From SAR202 cluster bacterium bin16 (GTDB taxonomy: Bacteria > Chloroflexota > Dehalococcoidia > Lucifugimonadales > Australimonadaceae), in contig MPMJ01000015.1 in the NCBI GenBank assembly GCA_002238425.1, positions 1 to 64,000 of the forward strand: a DNA stretch of 64,000 bases. The letters run 5' to 3'. Under the pieces are notes generated by a model. The model saw only the letters and a list, made by a program, of their open reading frames with translations, did no database searches and was not told the DNA's origin. Within the stretch, counting starts at the first letter, position 1, and each line of letters begins with the position of its first letter. This document shows positions 7,395 through 15,865 of this stretch, piece after piece. Position numbers and translations under genes: made by a program.

Positions 7395-8061
7395 GCGGCC
7401 CTGACCTGGGCGGCGCCTCACCCAGCACGCGCTTCATGAAGCTCTCCGCTATCTCCAGCCCTCGAGGGTCGATGCTGTGGCCGAGCTGCGGCAGGAGGTA
7501 CGCCTCCACCGGAAAGCCGAGGTCGGCGAGCGTCTGCCCCGCCTTCGCCGTCGACTCGGGCGGCAGCACCGGGTCCTGTTCGCCATGCACGAGGACGATG
7601 GGCGGCTTCTGCCGGACCTCGTCGGCCAGCCACTCCGGAAAGAGCAGCGCCCCGCTGAGCCCGACAACGCCCGCCACCTGCCGCTCCATCCGCGGCGCGG
7701 TGTACAGCGAGGTCATGCATCCCTGCGAGAAACCGATGAGCACGCACCGGTCGGGCGTCAGCCCGTACTCGTCCAGCAGTTCGCCGACGTACGCCTCGAC
7801 GATGCGTCCCGCCTCTCGCAGCCCTTCCGAGCGAGCCTCCGGCGGTTCGAGCGGGAACCAGCGCAGGCCGAAACCGGCCTCGACATACGGGTTGGGCGCG
7901 TCCGGCGAGTGGAAGGCCATGTGGGGGAAGCGCCGGCCCAGCGCTATCGTGAGCCCGATGAGGTCGTTCCCGTCCGCGCCCAGACCGTGCAGCAGTATCC
8001 CGAGCGAGTCCGGCGCGCCGCCCGCGAACGGTTGGCGGGACGGGCCATTCAGTATGGGCAT
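7384..8061 (-). CDS. Alpha/beta hydrolase (phospholipase/carboxylesterase family)
   Basis: A 225-residue serine hydrolase. The nucleophile elbow is GFSQG with S112, the acid is D163 (HGEQDPV) and the base is H195 (GHSID). The oxyanion motif LLHGLGADGND lies at residues 23-33. Length and motifs match the carboxylesterase/phospholipase (PF02230, YpfH/acyl-protein thioesterase-like) family. No signal peptide is present, so it acts in the cytosol. It converges on the HAD fusion gene with an 11-bp overlap. Confidence 0.85.
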   Translation of the reverse strand: MPILNGPSRQPFAGGAPDSLGILLHGLGADGNDLIGLTIALGRRFPHMAFHSPDAPNPYVEAGFGLRWFPLEPPEARSEGLREAGRIVEAYVGELLDEYGLTPDRCVLIGFSQGCMTSLYTAPRMERQVAGVVGLSGALLFPEWLADEVRQKPPIVLVHGEQDPVLPPESTAKAGQTLADLGFPVEAYLLPQLGHSIDPRGLEIAESFMKRVLGEAPPRSGPLRS

Positions 8062-8086
8062 GAGCTTCTTTCTCCTTCACGTCGTT

Positions 8087-8104
8087 CCCGCGAAGGCGGG
8101 GACC
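8087..8104. repeat. GC hairpin repeat D
   Basis: TTCCCGCGAAGGCGGGGA in the gap between the divergent esterase and DtxR-type genes. Confidence 0.5.
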
Positions 8105-8141
8105 TCGCAGCCGGTGTGGCGTTGCGGCGCGGGCGTTGTGA

Positions 8142-8147
8142 GATAAT
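8142..8147 (+). promoter_or_regulatory. Candidate -10 of the DtxR gene (leaderless)
   Basis: GATAAT at 8142-8147 matches five of six -10 positions and ends 6 bases before the ATG at 8154. A transcript starting at the usual distance would begin at or next to the start codon, and no Shine-Dalgarno is visible. This predicts leaderless translation. Confidence 0.4.
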
Positions 8148-8153
8148 ACCCGC

Positions 8154-8882
8154 ATGACGACACGGACACGAAACCGCCCGATAGGCTCCACGCGCATCTC
8201 CCATACGGCGGAGAACTACCTGCTCTCGCTCGCCATCCTCCAGGAGGACGGCCTGAAGCCGCACATGAGCGAGCTCGCCTCCTACCTGCGCCGCATCCCG
8301 GAGGGCGAGGAGGTCGGCACGACGCTCGCCTCCGTCTCCGGCATGGTGCAGCGCATGGCGAAGGACGGGCTGCTCCAAGTGAACCGGGAGAAGCGGATCG
8401 ACCTCACCCCCGCGGGGTTCGCCCGCGCCCGCGAGGTTGTGCGCCGCCACCGCCTCGCCGAGCGGCTGCTCGTCGACGTGCTCGGCGTGCCGCTGGAGCT
8501 CGCCGAGGCTGAGGCGCACAGCCTGGAGCACGGCATCTCGCCCCTCCTGATTGCGCGTATCGAGGAGCGGCTCGGCCACCCGGACACCTGCCCGTACGGA
8601 CGCCCCATCTACAAGGCGGACGACACCGCACTCCGCACGTCCGAGCCCGGCACGTTCCGCCTGAGCGAGGCGAAGAAGGGCCCCACCTACGTCGTGACCC
8701 GCATCCCGGACGAGGACTACCCGCTGCTCTCCTACCTCGTCAAGAGCGACGTGCTCCCCGGCAGGCGCATCGTCATCGTGGAGGTCGCGGACTACCGCGG
8801 CGTCGTCGACGTCAGCCGCGACGGCCAGCAGGTCTCCCTCGGCATGGACGTCGCAGCCCGCATCTGGGTGCGGCCCGCCTAG
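8154..8882 (+). CDS. DtxR/IdeR/MntR-family metal-dependent regulator
   Basis: A 242-residue transcriptional regulator. An N-terminal winged helix (ENYLLSLAIL, then LASVSGMVQRMAKDGLL) is followed by the dimerisation/metal-binding segment HRLAERLLVDVLGV and EAEAHSLEHGIS. CPYGRPI near residue 148 corresponds to the conserved CPHGNPI of the family, with Y for H. The C-terminal about 75 residues resemble a FeoA/SH3-like domain. Such proteins repress iron- or manganese-uptake genes when metal is bound. No metal transporter lies next to it, so its targets are elsewhere. Confidence 0.85.
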   Translation: MTTRTRNRPIGSTRISHTAENYLLSLAILQEDGLKPHMSELASYLRRIPEGEEVGTTLASVSGMVQRMAKDGLLQVNREKRIDLTPAGFARAREVVRRHRLAERLLVDVLGVPLELAEAEAHSLEHGISPLLIARIEERLGHPDTCPYGRPIYKADDTALRTSEPGTFRLSEAKKGPTYVVTRIPDEDYPLLSYLVKSDVLPGRRIVIVEVADYRGVVDVSRDGQQVSLGMDVAARIWVRPA

Positions 8883-8962
8883 CGGGCTGCGCGAGCCTTC
8901 GCGCGACCCAGCGACCGCCCTATCTTCCCTGAGGACCCTTGCGCAACCGGGCTCGGCGCGGC

Positions 8963-9050
8963 GTAGTTCTTCCCACCCTCCCGCCCGAACGCTGGTGGGG
9001 GACACCCCCACTCCCCCGGCAGAGGGCAGCACCCTCTGCACTCCCCCGAG
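8963..9050. repeat. Dispersed repeat B, copy 1
   Basis: An about 88-bp intergenic element beginning GTAGTTCTTCCCACCC. It contains two palindromes: one around GTGGGGGACACCCCCAC and one around AGAGGGCAGCACCCTCT. A second copy lies at 21093-21179. The 8883-9133 gap between convergent genes contains little else. Confidence 0.75.
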
Positions 9051-9133
9051 ACACACCTCGCCCCGCCGGTTCACTCTCACGCCTGCATCAAGTGCGGGGC
9101 GGCTCTCACAGTCCCTCATCGCGAGGGAAGGGA

Positions 9134-10961
9134 TCAGCGAGGCTGCATCAGCACGTCGACGACCGCAGGCTTGCCCGAGCGCACGACCGCTATCGCCTCG
9201 TCCAGCACCGCGCCGAGCGCGTCCGGGTCCGACACCGGCCCGAACCCGGCGATGTCGAACGCCCGCGCGAGCGTGGCGAAGTCCGGCGCGGGGTCGGTGA
9301 TCTGGATACCGATGCCCTTGTTCTCGACAGGGCGGTCACGCCAGCGGGCTATCCGCTCCTGGTGCTCCTCGTCGTTGTAGTACGAGCGGTTGTTGAACAC
9401 AACGACGAGCAGCGGGATGCCGCTGTGCGCGGCAGTCCATAGCGCGTTGGACGTCATCAGGAAGTCGCCGTCGCCGACGACGCTGATGCAGAGCCGCCCC
9501 GTGTCCCTGTACGCGAGCGCCGCGCCAACCGACGACGGCAGGCCGTAGCCAACCCCGGCGCCGCGTCCACCGCCCAGCTCGTGGGCGTGGTCCGTGATCT
9601 CGAGCACGTCGCGCACCCGCCGTCCGTGCGAGCTGACCATCGCCCACTCGACGCCCTTCACCCGCTCCGCGATCTCGCCGTAGAGCCGCGTTGCCGATAT
9701 GGGCGCGGCGTCCCAGTTGTCGCTCACCCACTTCGCCGCCGCGGCGCGCGCCTCCTCGTGCATCGCAGTCACCTGCGCACGGCGCTCCTCGACCGCCGCG
9801 GTGCCCGCGAGCCGCTCCCGCCGCCCCGCCGCCCCGCCCCCCGCCCGCGGGTTGCCCGGCGAGCCGCGCCCGCAGCCCGGCCGCCAGCAGCGGGACCGCC
9901 TGCGCGGTGTCGGCCGCGATGGGCACCTCCACCGGCAGCAGCCACTGGTTGTCGGTCACCCAGTTCTGCCGTTCCTGGTCAAGCAGCGTGACGTGGATGA
10001 GCCGCGTCCCCTGCGGCACGGCGAGTTGCAGTGCTCCGCGCTCACGCACCGACGGCCCCAGCGGCACGCCGAGGCTCGGCACGTCCAGCGCGAGCACGAC
10101 GTCGGCCTCGGCCAGCGCACGCTCGCGGACGCTGGTGAGGTCGAGCGGGTGCGTGTTCGGGAAGCCGAAGCGACCCTCGGCGTCGACGACGGCGCACGCC
10201 AGCGTGTCCGCAAGCTCTACGACCGCAGGCAGCGCCGACGGGTTGCGCCCCACCTCGCCGACGACCATCACCGGCCACGACGCTCCGGCGAGCACGTCCA
10301 CAGCCTTCGCCAGCGCATCGGGGTTCGGGGCGGGCGGGGCAGGGGGGCGGAAGAGCGATACGTCCGGCACGGGCAGCGCCTCGTCCATGCGCTGCTCCTG
10401 GATCGTGCTGTCGAGGCAGATGTACACCGGCCCCTTCGGGTCGGTCATCGCGGTGCGCATGGCGCGCAGCAGCGACTCGGGCATCGCCTCGATGCTCGCG
10501 GGCTGGTCGTCGAACTTCACGTAGTCGCGGACGGCGTTGCCCTGCACGAGCGCGGTGTGCACCCAGTCGGTCGAGCGACGCTGGTTCGCGTCCTGCGGCC
10601 CGCCGCCGCCGAGGTTGATAATGGCGGAGCGGTCGCACCACGCGTTGAAGATGGCCATCGAGGCGTGCTGCAGGCCGACGACGTTGTGGAGTCCCGTGGC
10701 GATAGGCTCGCCGGTGACGCGGAAGTAGCCGTTGGCCACGGCGACGGCGATCTCCTCGTGGGTGCAGAGGACCATCTCCGGGCCGCCAGAGCCGAAGTTG
10801 ACGATGGAGTCGTGCAGGCCGCGGTAGCTCGCGCCGGGGTTGAGGGCGATGTACTTCACGCCGAGCGCGCGCAGCACCTCGACCATGTAGTCGGAACCGT
10901 AGACGGCGTTGCTGGGCGTGCTGCCCCCGCTCATCGGTGTGTTCTTCTGGGTGGTCGTCAT
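9134..10961 (-). CDS. ThDP-dependent enzyme (acetolactate synthase-like), frame-disrupted
   Basis: A single thiamine-diphosphate enzyme gene read in two frames. Codons from ATG 10961 give the N-terminal Pyr domain (NPGASYRGLHDS, catalytic-type Glu in THEEIAVAVANGYFR) and central domain. The C-terminal PP domain, with the ThDP/Mg motif GDGDFLMTSNALWTAA then NNRSYYND, is in another frame from about 9815. The break lies in a 52-bp imperfect tandem duplication near 9807-9867; removing one unit restores one frame. A paralogue lies at 25241-27019. The family includes acetolactate synthase, benzoylformate and sulfopyruvate decarboxylases; the substrate is unknown. RBS GGAGAA precedes the ATG. The frameshift may be real or a sequence error. 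Confidence 0.75.
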
Positions 10962-11010
10962 GCGTTCTTCTCCATTACGCGTCTCAGTGCAGGGACGCGT
11001 TCGCGGGGTC

Positions 11011-11955
11011 TTACAGGCGCAGGAGGCGTTCGGCGTTGCCGTGGTAGATCGCCTCGCGTTCGTCGTCGGTGCAGTCGAGGCGGTCGACCATGCCGATGTG
11101 GTGGCCATTGCCGAACGGGTGGTCGGTGCCGAGCAGCAACCGGTCTGCGCCGAGGACGCGGTAGCAGTACGCGAGGGCGTCGTCGTTGTGGGCGACGGTG
11201 TCGACGTAGATGCGTGCGAAGTAGTCGCTCACCGGCTTCAGGTTGCCTTTGACGTTCGCGCGGATGCGTCCTCCCAGGTAGGGCAGCACGCCGCCGATGT
11301 GCGGCACGATGAGCTCGAATCCGGGCTCATCGTCGAAGATGCCCGACTGGATGAGGCGCACGGTGGCCAGGGAGGTGTCGTAGATGAAGCCCATGCCGGG
11401 CATGAGCGTGCCGTCTATCGTGGCGGTGTTCAGTGGGGAGGTGGGGTGCAGGTTCAGCGGAACGCCGAGGCTGGCGATGCGGCGGTAGACCGGCATGAAC
11501 TCCGGAGTGTCGAGTGGCTTTGCGTACGTGTTCGAGAAGAGCTGGAAGCCCTTGAAGCCGAGGTCGTTCACGCAGCGTTCGGCCTCCGCGATGGTCCGGT
11601 CAGGGTCGCCGAACCCCAGGCTTCCCATCGCTGTGAACTTGCCCGGGTATTGCTCGACGACGCGGGCGAGGAAATCGTTGATGCGGATGGCCCAATCGTC
11701 GGCCTCGGCGCCGCCGAGGAGCTCAGGGCCGGGGATGCCGTGGGTGAGCACGGAGAAGTCCACGCCCATGTTCTCCATCGCCGTGAGCTTGGCCTCGATG
11801 TCGCGGTGTCCGGGCGGGGAGACGATGCTGTACGCCGGTGAGCACGAGGTGATGACCTGGCCGTCCCTGATGACGACATTGGGAAACTCGTTGCGCGTCG
11901 CCAGGTAATCGGCGAAATCCTGGAAATAGGTATGCGAGTGAACGTCGATCTTCAT
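11011..11955 (-). CDS. Amidohydrolase family protein (ACMSD-like)
   Basis: A 314-residue metal-dependent hydrolase or decarboxylase of the amidohydrolase_2 family (PF04909). Metal ligands are visible: the N-terminal DVHSH (H6, H8), His in NLHPTSP, His in IVPHIGG, and the Asp in LLGTDHPFG. The family prototype, aminocarboxymuconate-semialdehyde decarboxylase, uses a single zinc. It lies 50 bp upstream of the ThDP enzyme in the same direction, so they may share a transcript and a pathway for an aromatic or dicarboxylic acid. That link is inference. Confidence 0.85.
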   Translation of the reverse strand: MKIDVHSHTYFQDFADYLATRNEFPNVVIRDGQVITSCSPAYSIVSPPGHRDIEAKLTAMENMGVDFSVLTHGIPGPELLGGAEADDWAIRINDFLARVVEQYPGKFTAMGSLGFGDPDRTIAEAERCVNDLGFKGFQLFSNTYAKPLDTPEFMPVYRRIASLGVPLNLHPTSPLNTATIDGTLMPGMGFIYDTSLATVRLIQSGIFDDEPGFELIVPHIGGVLPYLGGRIRANVKGNLKPVSDYFARIYVDTVAHNDDALAYCYRVLGADRLLLGTDHPFGNGHHIGMVDRLDCTDDEREAIYHGNAERLLRL

Positions 11956-11995
11956 AGGTCTTTCTGCTCCTCATGGGTGGGCCGCCCCGGAGGGC

Positions 11996-12027
11996 CCTCA
12001 CCCTAACCCTCTCCCTCAGGAGAGGGA
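11996..12027. repeat. Hairpin repeat C
   Basis: CCCTCACCCTAACCCTCTCC followed by CTCAGGAGAGGGA. It lies between the amidohydrolase and msrB. Confidence 0.6.
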
Positions 12028-12047
12028 ATCAGACCTCTCCGCTGCCA

Positions 12048-12410
12048 TTACGTTGCCGGTACGAACCGCATCGAGAGCGAGTTCACGCAGTGGCGCGCGT
12101 TGGTTGGCGTGAAGCCCTCGCCCATGAAGACGTGGCCCAGGTGCCCTCCGCAGGACGCACACTCGATCTCAGTGCGGAAGCCGTCCGGGTCCGGCAGTCG
12201 GTTCACCGCACCCTCGACCTCCTTGTCGAATGCCGGCCAGCCGCATCGTGCGTCGAACTTGTCGATGGAGCGGTAGAGCTCGGCGTCGCAGCGCCGGCAG
12301 ACGTACATGCCGGGCTCGTAGAAGTCGTCGTACTCGCCGGAGAAGGGGTACTCGGTCCCCTTCTTCTCGATCACGTAGCTTTCCATCGGAGTCAGTTCGT
12401 TCCAGGCCAT
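12048..12410 (-). CDS. msrB: Peptide-methionine (R)-S-oxide reductase
   Basis: A 120-residue MsrB. Zinc is bound by two CxxC pairs (C38/C41 and C84/C87), and the catalytic cysteine is C108 in RHCVNSLSMRF. The enzyme reduces methionine-R-sulfoxide in oxidised proteins using thioredoxin. The resolving Cys at the usual site near residue 55 appears present (C56, DARCGW). The start is ATG 12410 with GGAGAGA upstream; the longer upstream reading frame is antisense noise. It lies 26 bp downstream of the LLM oxidoreductase, in a minus-strand series with cofC/cofD. Confidence 0.92.
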   Translation of the reverse strand: MAWNELTPMESYVIEKKGTEYPFSGEYDDFYEPGMYVCRRCDAELYRSIDKFDARCGWPAFDKEVEGAVNRLPDPDGFRTEIECASCGGHLGHVFMGEGFTPTNARHCVNSLSMRFVPAT

Positions 12411-12436
12411 CGTTCTCTCCTCCCTGACGCCGGATA

Positions 12437-13405
12437 CTACGCGAACGCAGGCCAGACGTCCTGCTCGAATCGCTCCCACTGGCCGGGCTGGTCCCACGAC
12501 GCGAAGCGCACGATGACGGTGTCGGCGCCGGCGTCGCCGAACTCCTGGATGCGCGCAGCGACCTCGCCGGGCGTTCCCCACGGACCCCACGAGCTGCCCC
12601 AGTGAGCGACCTTGTAGTAGTTGATGAGGAAGTCGTGGGCTTCGGTCTCCGACGCTTCCTTGTCCTCGCCGAGGTTGACCGTGAGGTAGTAGGCGCGCTG
12701 GAACGGCGCATCGGCGCGTCCTTCCTCTGCGCGGACGGCGTCCACCTTCTGGACGGTCTCCGCGTACTGCTCCGGCGAGTCGGTGATGCCGATGATGCCG
12801 TCGCCGTGGCGTGCGGCGCGTCGCACCTGCGCCTCGGAGCCGGTGCGGTAGTGGGTCGCCAGCAGCATCGGAACGCCGCCGGGCTGCACGGGCTTCGGGT
12901 CGAGGGTCAGGTTATCGAACGCGAAGTGCGACCCGGCGAAGTCGATGTTGTCCTCTGTCCAGAGCCGCTTCATCAGCCGGACGGCCTCGGAGAAACGTCC
13001 CGCCCGCGACTCCGGCGCGACACCCGCGGCTATCCAGTCCTGCCGCTGGTCGTCGTTGAACGCGCCGCCGACGCCTGCGCCGATGACGATGCGTCCGCCG
13101 GAGACGATGTCCGCCGTGGCGATGCTGTGCGCCAGCGGCACGGGAGGACGGATCGCGGGTAGCAGCACGGCGGTGCCGATGCGGACGCGGGACGTGCGCG
13201 CGGCGATGGCGGTCATCGCGTTCACAGGCTCGAGCCGGGGCTTGGAGACGAGGCTGTCGCCAACCCAGACCGAGTCGAGCCCTGCGGCCTCGGCGCGCTC
13301 CGCGAGGGTGAGCATGCCGTCCGCGGAGTACGGCGTGCCCTCGCGCTGCGCGCGCATCACCATGCCCCTCGTTCCCAAGAGCAGACCTATCTTCGGTTTC
13401 GCCAT
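12437..13405 (-). CDS. LLM-class F420-dependent oxidoreductase
   Basis: A 322-residue luciferase-like (PF00296) TIM barrel. Typical features are the N-terminal KIGLLLGTRG, DSVWVGDS near residues 44-51, TSRVRIGTAVLLPAIRPP, and GGRIVIGAGVGG near 103-114. Proteins of this group use F420 or FMN for hydride transfer to diverse substrates. It begins 1 bp after the cofC stop, so it is co-transcribed with F420 biosynthesis genes. This supports F420 as its cofactor, but the substrate is unknown. Confidence 0.85.
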   Translation of the reverse strand: MAKPKIGLLLGTRGMVMRAQREGTPYSADGMLTLAERAEAAGLDSVWVGDSLVSKPRLEPVNAMTAIAARTSRVRIGTAVLLPAIRPPVPLAHSIATADIVSGGRIVIGAGVGGAFNDDQRQDWIAAGVAPESRAGRFSEAVRLMKRLWTEDNIDFAGSHFAFDNLTLDPKPVQPGGVPMLLATHYRTGSEAQVRRAARHGDGIIGITDSPEQYAETVQKVDAVRAEEGRADAPFQRAYYLTVNLGEDKEASETEAHDFLINYYKVAHWGSSWGPWGTPGEVAARIQEFGDAGADTVIVRFASWDQPGQWERFEQDVWPAFA

Positions 13406-14140
13406 CTATCTCTCCTGTTCGGGAATGGATGGGAACATTACGGACTCCACAGGGGGAGGAGCGTCTATGCCCATGTGCAGCCACTCCTGCCAGTTCAGAA
13501 TCATACCCGCGGCGCCTTGGACGTTCAGCCGTAGCCACTGATATTGCGCTTCCGTATCGATATCCATCATCAGGCCCGGCAGTTTCAGCGTGCGTATGCG
13601 GGTTCCGATACGCTTCGCCGCCTTTCGGTGCTTGGCGTAGCTGTTCTCACCGAAGTGCAACTCCATCTGCATACCGGCAGGTATGAATAACGCATTGGTC
13701 CCTCTTCCGTCAGCGGCGGGGACGCCCACCGGTCGAGTCAGCATCCGTCCGGCGTAAACGATGTCCAAGACGTACCGACTCTGGATCAGAGGGACATCGC
13801 CAGGAAGGTAGAGAACTGCCTCCACGCCGTCGGCGTAGGCATCCTGCATCGCGAGACGCAGAGCCTCATTGAGGCCGGACGCATGTTCAGGCACCCAGTC
13901 TGAACCGGATACCTCTGCGATGCGCCGAACGGTCTCATCCCCGCCGACTACAACACATGACCACCATCTCTGGCTGCGCGGTTCGACTGCATTGAGGACA
14001 CGCTCCAGCATGAATAGCACCAGAGCGTCACAGATGGCAGGCGGCAGATGCTTCCGTAATCGTGTCTTCGCCTCGGGGAGCGGTTTCATGGGGACGATGA
14101 CGCGGGTATAGGGAAGGCCATTCCGGCGCTGCGGAGTCAT
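13406..14140 (-). CDS. cofC: 2-phospho-L-lactate guanylyltransferase
   Basis: A 244-residue nucleotidyltransferase of the CofC/FbiD family. It activates phospholactate or phosphoenolpyruvate with GTP for F420 synthesis. Visible features are VIVPMKPLPEAKTRL (residues 14-28; the PxKxxxxAKTRL signature), LPGDVPLI (metal-binding Asp) and DGRGTNALFIP. The C-terminal about 30 residues extend beyond the usual core. The start codon overlaps the cofD stop (ATGA), indicating coupling. Confidence 0.9.
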   Translation of the reverse strand: MTPQRRNGLPYTRVIVPMKPLPEAKTRLRKHLPPAICDALVLFMLERVLNAVEPRSQRWWSCVVVGGDETVRRIAEVSGSDWVPEHASGLNEALRLAMQDAYADGVEAVLYLPGDVPLIQSRYVLDIVYAGRMLTRPVGVPAADGRGTNALFIPAGMQMELHFGENSYAKHRKAAKRIGTRIRTLKLPGLMMDIDTEAQYQWLRLNVQGAAGMILNWQEWLHMGIDAPPPVESVMFPSIPEQER

Positions 14141-15093
14141 CGTGCGCTCCGTCGATGTACGGTCTGGGATACGAGCGCCAGCACCTCGCGGGCGAGCGCG
14201 GTCTTGTCGGCCTCGGTCGTCATGATGGTCGGGGCGACGTGGGCTGCGATGCCGAGCGCTTCGACCGCCGCAACCTCGGCGGCATCGCCTTCGTCGAGCA
14301 CGAGCATGTCGATCAGTCCGGCGTAGCGGCGGGCGACACCTGCGTTGCTCACCTCCTCGCCGAGCTCCGCCATCATCTTCGCGGCGGGGCCCTTGAGCGC
14401 CCGCCCGCCGACGATGGGGCTGACGGCGATGCGCGGCCCGGCGAAGTGCTCGATGGCGTCGCGCACGCCCTGCACCGCGAGCACGGGCTCGATGCTCACG
14501 AGGGGGTTGGAGGGGCAGAAGACGATGGCGTCGGCGTTCGTCAGCGCTTCGTTCAGGGCAAGGGAGGGCGCCGCGTCGTCCGCGCCGTCGAACCGGACTC
14601 CGGTGATGCGCGGCTCGCAGGCATGGCGCACGAAGTACTCCTGGAACGCCATCTCGCCGTGCTCCGTGAGCGCGATCGTACGGACAGGGGCGTCCGACAT
14701 CGGCACGACGGGATGGCGGACGCCGAGGGCATCGCATATCGCGCGGGTCGTCTCGGTCAGCGTGCACCCCGCCGCGAGCAGTTCCGTGCGGCGCAGGTGC
14801 ATGGCGAGGTCGAGGTCGCCGAGACGGAACCAGGTCTCGCCGCCGAGCCTGCCGAGCGTCTCCAGCGCACGGAACGAATCGGCGGCGACGCCCCAGCCGG
14901 TCTCGGGGTTCGTGAGTCCGGCGAGCGCGTAGACGACGGTGTCGACGTCGGGCGAGACGTGCAGGCCGTGGAACGTCTCGTCGTCGCCGGTGTTGACGGC
15001 GATGGTCAGTTCGTCCGGGCCGAGCAGGCGCGACAGGCCGAAGGCGAGCTTCGCGCCGCCCACGCCGCCCGATATGGCAAGGACTCCCGGCAT
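14137..15093 (-). CDS. cofD: 2-phospho-L-lactate transferase
   Basis: A 318-residue CofD/FbiA enzyme. It transfers the phospholactyl (or phosphoenolpyruvyl) group to FO to make F420-0. Diagnostic motifs are AISGGVGGAKLAFGL at residues 6-20, NTGDDETFHGLHVSPDVDT at 34-52, and FCPSNPLVSIEP near 193-204. It is followed by cofC with a 4-bp overlap. A vapBC-like pair on the opposite strand separates it from cofH. Confidence 0.93.
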   Translation of the reverse strand: MPGVLAISGGVGGAKLAFGLSRLLGPDELTIAVNTGDDETFHGLHVSPDVDTVVYALAGLTNPETGWGVAADSFRALETLGRLGGETWFRLGDLDLAMHLRRTELLAAGCTLTETTRAICDALGVRHPVVPMSDAPVRTIALTEHGEMAFQEYFVRHACEPRITGVRFDGADDAAPSLALNEALTNADAIVFCPSNPLVSIEPVLAVQGVRDAIEHFAGPRIAVSPIVGGRALKGPAAKMMAELGEEVSNAGVARRYAGLIDMLVLDEGDAAEVAAVEALGIAAHVAPTIMTTEADKTALAREVLALVSQTVHRRSAR

Positions 15094-15102
15094 GGCTGGG
15101 CC

Positions 15103-15108
15103 ATTGTA
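15103..15108 (-). promoter_or_regulatory. Candidate -10 of the cofD-cofC unit
   Basis: TACAAT on the minus strand, 9 bases before the cofD start codon. This implies a very short or absent leader, as for the DtxR gene. Confidence 0.35.
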
Positions 15109-15151
15109 GCGGTACGAGGGGTAAAGACGGGTGTTTGCAGAGAGATTGTAA

Positions 15152-15165
15152 GCATGACATCATGC
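15152..15165. promoter_or_regulatory. Palindromic operator candidate for the TA pair
   Basis: GCATGA-CA-TCATGC, a 6-bp perfect dyad, lies 5 bases before the antitoxin ATG. Antitoxins of this type repress their own promoter by binding such dyads, so this is a plausible autoregulatory site. Confidence 0.45.
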
Positions 15166-15170
15166 ATACT

Positions 15171-15473
15171 ATGAAGCGCACGCAGGTCCAACTGGACGAA
15201 AAGAGCTATGAGCAGTTGCGGCGGAGAGCGCATGAGCGCCGCGTCTCCGTGGCGGCAGTCGTGCGGGAGGCAGTCGGACAGTACCTGGCCGAAGCACCGC
15301 GGCGAAAACGGACGCTTGCCGATTTCGGATTCATCGGGATCGGGAGGAGCGACCAGTCCGATTACGCACCGGTCTCCGAGCGGCACGACGAAGCCCTGGC
15401 GGACGCGATGTATGCGGAGATGCAGGGGAAGGCGGACGAGTTCAGCCGGCGGCACGGGCTGAATCGATCGTGA
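15171..15473 (+). CDS. Ribbon-helix-helix antitoxin (CopG/VapB-like)
   Basis: A 100-residue protein beginning MKRTQVQLDEKSYEQLRRRA, a classic ribbon-helix-helix DNA-binding start, followed by SVAAVVREAVGQYL. The C-terminal half (LADFGFIGIGRS) probably wraps the toxin. It overlaps the PIN-domain toxin gene by 4 bp. ATG 15171 is chosen over upstream in-frame codons because the conserved fold starts there. Confidence 0.8.
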   Translation: MKRTQVQLDEKSYEQLRRRAHERRVSVAAVVREAVGQYLAEAPRRKRTLADFGFIGIGRSDQSDYAPVSERHDEALADAMYAEMQGKADEFSRRHGLNRS

Positions 15474-15865
15474 TCTTCGTAGACACGTCGGCGATCTACG
15501 CGCTCGTCGATGCAGACGACCCGCGCCATGCCGCTGCGGTCTCGCTCTTCCAGGCCGCGAATGATAACGACGAGGCGCTCCTGGTCCATTCGTACGTTGT
15601 CTCCGAAGCCGCCGACCTGATGCGGCGCCGGCTGGGAACGGAAGCGGCCCTCGCCTTCCTGCATGGCCTCGCCCACTTCACGCTGCACTGGATAGACGCG
15701 AGCGACCATGCCGAAGCGGTGGCCCTGCTCGCGGCGCGCAACCGGCGGGGGCTCAGCCTTGTTGACTGCGCGAGTTTCATCATCATGCGCAGCTACGGGC
15801 TGACGCACGGGTTGTTCTTCGATGATGACTTCGAGCGGGAAGGGTTCGCGCTCTACTCAGGATGA
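15470..15865 (+). CDS. PIN-domain ribonuclease toxin (VapC-like)
   Basis: A 131-residue PIN-domain protein. The acidic metal-binding residues are D5 (FVDTSAIYAL), E46 (VVSEAADL), D99 (SLVDCASF) and the DDD near 118-120. VapC toxins cleave tRNA or rRNA. The GTG start overlaps the antitoxin TGA. The 3' end overlaps the convergent cofH stop by 9 bp. The pair sits between cofH and cofD and splits the F420 genes. Confidence 0.85.
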   Translation: MIFVDTSAIYALVDADDPRHAAAVSLFQAANDNDEALLVHSYVVSEAADLMRRRLGTEAALAFLHGLAHFTLHWIDASDHAEAVALLAARNRRGLSLVDCASFIIMRSYGLTHGLFFDDDFEREGFALYSG

